Below, piece by piece: positions 4,005 through 6,568 of a DNA stretch of 6,568 nucleotides. The position numbers and the translations under genes were made by a program. The notes below the pieces were generated by a model. That model saw only the letters and a program-made list of their open reading frames with translations. It searched no databases and was not told where the DNA came from. The stretch's first letter is position 1, and every line of letters starts with the position of its first letter. The stretch lies in contig JACDBS010000111.1 in the NCBI GenBank assembly GCA_013694795.1, positions 1 to 6,568 on the forward strand. The letters are read 5' to 3'. This stretch comes from Chloroflexota bacterium (lineage in GTDB: Bacteria > Chloroflexota > Limnocylindria > QHBO01).

Positions 4005-6568
4005 GCCTGCCGTTCACCTTCACCGATCCGGCCTGGCTATGGCTGGGGCTGCCCTCGGTGGCGATCGTGGTCGCCGGCTGGACGGCGGCCTCGCGCACGC
4101 TGCCCGTCGGTCGCCGAGTGGCGTCGCTCGTGATTCGCCTGGTGCTGGTGAGCGCGCTGGTCCTGGCGCTGGCCGGGATGCGGCTGGCGCTGCCGGCGGA
4201 TCGGCTCAGCGTGGTCTTCCTGCTCGACGCCTCGGCCTCCATGCTGGATGCGACCAGCGAGGAGCTGGTCGACTGGGCGCGCGGCGCGGTGCGCGAGATG
4301 CCCGACGGCGACACAGCCGGCGTGGTGGTCTTCGGCGGAAATGCCCTCGTGGACCGGCTGCCGTCCGACCTGGACGAGTTGGCCACGCCGGCATCGGCGC
4401 CGGTGGCGGGCGCGACCGATGTGGCGGCTGCGGTCAGGCTTGCCGCGGCCATCTTCCCGGCGGGCACCCAGCAACGGATCGTTCTCCTGTCGGACGGCAA
4501 CGACACCGGTGGCGAGGCTACCGACGCCATCGGCGCGGCGGCGGCGCGTGGGATCCGGCTGGACGTGGTGACGCCGGCTGACGAATCGGCGGCGGAGGTG
4601 CTGGTCGACGCGCTCGACGCGCCACCGGGCGCGCGTGTCGGCGAAACGATCGACCTCATCGTCCGCCTGCGCTCCACCATCACCACCAGCGCCACCCTGC
4701 GCCTCCTGGCGGATGGCGCCACGGTCGCGACGCGCGACATCGATCTCCGGCCCGGGATCACCACCCTGCCCTTCGCCGTCACCGCCGACGAACCGGGCTT
4801 CCACGTCTTCCGCGCGGTGATCGAGCCTGCCGACGATCGGTTCAGCGAGAACAACGCCGCCGACGCCTACGTGCTCGTGAGCGGTGAGCCGCAGGTGCTG
4901 GTCGCCACCGATGACGCAGAGCGCGCCGCCGACCTCGTCGCCTCGCTGGGCGAGGGCAGCCTGGAGGTGACGGTGGTCCCGTCGAACGGCGTGCCGTCCT
5001 CGCTCACCACCCTGGCCGGATACGACACCATCGTGCTCGACAACGTCGCCGCCGATGCGCTGGGCGCGACCACCATGGCGTCGCTCCAGGTCTACGTGCG
5101 CGACCTGGGCAAGGGGCTGGTCATGATCGGCGGGCGCTCCAGCTACGGTGCCGGCGGCTACCTCGACACGCCGCTGGAAGAGGCGCTGCCGGTGTACATG
5201 ACCGTCCGCGACCGTGAGCGCTCGCCCGACGTGGCGATGGTGGCGGTGGTCGACAAGTCGGGCAGCATGGCCGATTGCCACTGCACCGGGGACTCGCGCG
5301 ACAATGCCAATCCGTCCGGCACCCGCGGCTTCGAGAAGGTCGATATCGCCAAGGAGGCCATCCTGCGCGCCGCCGAGGCGCTGGCCCCAACCGACCAGCT
5401 GGGCGTGGTCACCTTCGATGCCAACGCGCACTGGGCGGTGCGCACGGCGCCCATCGACTTCGGCGCGCTGGGCAACGGCCTCGGCTTCGCGGCGGACGGC
5501 AACACGAACATCTACGCCGGGCTCAAAGCGGCCTACGACGACCTCATCAACAACCCGGCCACCCTGCGCCACATCATCCTCATCACCGATGGCTGGTCGA
5601 CGCATGGCGCATACGACGACCTGCTGGCCGACATGCGGGCAGCCGGCATTACCCTGTCGACCATCGGCACTGGCGGCGGCTCGGCCGGCCTGCTCGAGCG
5701 CCTGGCGGAAGAGGCGGGCGGCCGCTATTACGACGCCGCCGATGCCACGACCATTCCCGACATCTTCCTGCGCGAGACGATCCGCACCGCCGGCGAGCAG
5801 ATCGTGGAGGAGACTTTCCAGCCCATCCCGTCGGCGCCGTCCGAGATCCTCGACGGGCTGGATGCCGGGCGGCTGCCGCAGCTCATGGGATACAACGCCA
5901 CGACGGCCAAGGGCTCAGCCACCGTTGCGCTCCTGACCGGGCGCGAGGATCCGCTGCTGGCGCAGTGGCAGTACGGGTTGGGACGTGCCGTGGCGTGGAC
6001 CTCGGACACACGCCAGCAATGGGCCACGTCCTGGATCGGCACCCCAGAGTTCGGGACACTCACCGCGCAGCTCGTGGCATGGACTCTGCCACCGCGGGAT
6101 GCGGAAGGAATCGAGGTCAGCTTCTCCCCCGCCGACCGCGGCGAGCTCAACGTGGAGGTCACCTCGTTCGACGACGAGGGTGGCCCCCGCAACTTCTACC
6201 GCAGCATCCTGCGCCTCGTGTCGCCGGACCTGGAGCCGACGCAGACCGTGCTTGAGCAGGTCGGCCCCGGTCGGTACGCGGGCACCGTCCGCGCCGAGGA
6301 CCCCGGCGCCTACCTCGTGCGGGTGGCCCAGACCTTCGAGGGTGAAGAAGGGACCGATGCGGCGAGCCGCACGCTCGGCATCGTCTCGCCCGCCGCCGAG
6401 GAGTACCGAAGGCTGGGCGTCGACGCCGATGCTCTCGCCTCGTACGCCGCCGCCGGTGGCGGACGGGAGCTGCCCCTGGCGGGCGAGAATTCGGGAGCCG
6501 ACGTGTGGCGCCACGACATCAGCGCCAGCGCCTTCCCGACACCGATCTGGCCGTGGCTGCTCCTCACC
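4001..6568 (+). CDS. Dual-VWA membrane protein with amidotransferase-like domain, 3' partial
   Basis: The ATG at 4001 overlaps the preceding stop (ATGA). The frame stays open for 856 codons to the window end. Two N-terminal helices (about residues 11-27 and 43-60, with an Arg-containing link) anchor the protein; a further helix begins at the edge (IWPWLLLT), so little is likely missing. VWA 1 has DASAS (Asp76, Ser78, Ser80), Thr139 and Asp165. An Ig-like segment covers about 199-293. An amidotransferase-like region starts near 297 and carries MIGGRSSYGAGGY (375-387), but no cysteine, so no amidotransferase activity is expected. VWA 2 has DKSGS (Asp418, Ser420, Ser422), Thr502 and Asp530. The segment around 625-693 (YGLGRAVAWTSD) looks like the rest of the amidotransferase-like fold, and another beta-rich segment follows. 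The only two cysteines are Cys426 and Cys428 in VWA 2. The bulk should be extracytoplasmic. The family is recognised; the function is unknown. Confidence 0.92.
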   Translation, partial: MSLPFTFTDPAWLWLGLPSVAIVVAGWTAASRTLPVGRRVASLVIRLVLVSALVLALAGMRLALPADRLSVVFLLDASASMLDATSEELVDWARGAVREMPDGDTAGVVVFGGNALVDRLPSDLDELATPASAPVAGATDVAAAVRLAAAIFPAGTQQRIVLLSDGNDTGGEATDAIGAAAARGIRLDVVTPADESAAEVLVDALDAPPGARVGETIDLIVRLRSTITTSATLRLLADGATVATRDIDLRPGITTLPFAVTADEPGFHVFRAVIEPADDRFSENNAADAYVLVSGEPQVLVATDDAERAADLVASLGEGSLEVTVVPSNGVPSSLTTLAGYDTIVLDNVAADALGATTMASLQVYVRDLGKGLVMIGGRSSYGAGGYLDTPLEEALPVYMTVRDRERSPDVAMVAVVDKSGSMADCHCTGDSRDNANPSGTRGFEKVDIAKEAILRAAEALAPTDQLGVVTFDANAHWAVRTAPIDFGALGNGLGFAADGNTNIYAGLKAAYDDLINNPATLRHIILITDGWSTHGAYDDLLADMRAAGITLSTIGTGGGSAGLLERLAEEAGGRYYDAADATTIPDIFLRETIRTAGEQIVEETFQPIPSAPSEILDGLDAGRLPQLMGYNATTAKGSATVALLTGREDPLLAQWQYGLGRAVAWTSDTRQQWATSWIGTPEFGTLTAQLVAWTLPPRDAEGIEVSFSPADRGELNVEVTSFDDEGGPRNFYRSILRLVSPDLEPTQTVLEQVGPGRYAGTVRAEDPGAYLVRVAQTFEGEEGTDAASRTLGIVSPAAEEYRRLGVDADALASYAAAGGGRELPLAGENSGADVWRHDISASAFPTPIWPWLLLT

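Noticed and set aside
4037..5605. Long minus-strand open frame (522 codons) opposite the dual-VWA gene
   Set aside because: Its product is dominated by Arg, Gly, His, Gln and Val with no recognisable motif. It mirrors a well-supported plus-strand gene and is a typical antisense shadow in high-GC sequence.

Overview
The window is a very GC-rich stretch of bacterial DNA. It carries part of one plus-strand gene cluster of the MoxR ATPase / DUF58 / BatA / von Willebrand factor A (VWA) type. The organism cannot be fixed from sequence alone. The gene order, the strong G/C bias at third codon positions and the dual-VWA, amidotransferase-like last gene would fit a Chloroflexota-type bacterium, but this is inference.

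Layout: (1) bases 1-791, the 3' part of a MoxR-family AAA+ ATPase whose N-terminus and Walker A loop lie outside the window; (2) bases 792-1179, a 388-base gap with no convincing gene but with several inverted and direct repeats; (3) bases 1180-2070, a soluble DUF58 protein; (4) bases 2067-4004, a BatA-like membrane protein with one VWA domain; (5) bases 4001-6568, the start of a large membrane protein with two VWA domains and an amidotransferase-like fold, open at the window end. Genes 3-4 and 4-5 each overlap by 4 bases (ATGA), so they are almost certainly co-transcribed and translationally coupled.

How they may work together: MoxR ATPases typically act as chaperone-like motors with VWA and DUF58 partners encoded beside them. 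Here a cytoplasmic ATPase and a cytoplasmic DUF58 adaptor would act with two membrane-anchored proteins whose VWA and Ig-like domains face outward, by the positive-inside rule. All four VWA-type modules in the window keep recognisable metal-site (MIDAS) residues. The client or process cannot be read from this window.

The genes belong to known families. The least explained parts are the structured gap between moxR and the DUF58 gene, with a duplicated palindrome plus CCCCACGGG unit and a 12-base repeat that has a single shared pairing partner, and the nested domain build of the last protein, whose only two cysteines sit beside a metal-site motif.
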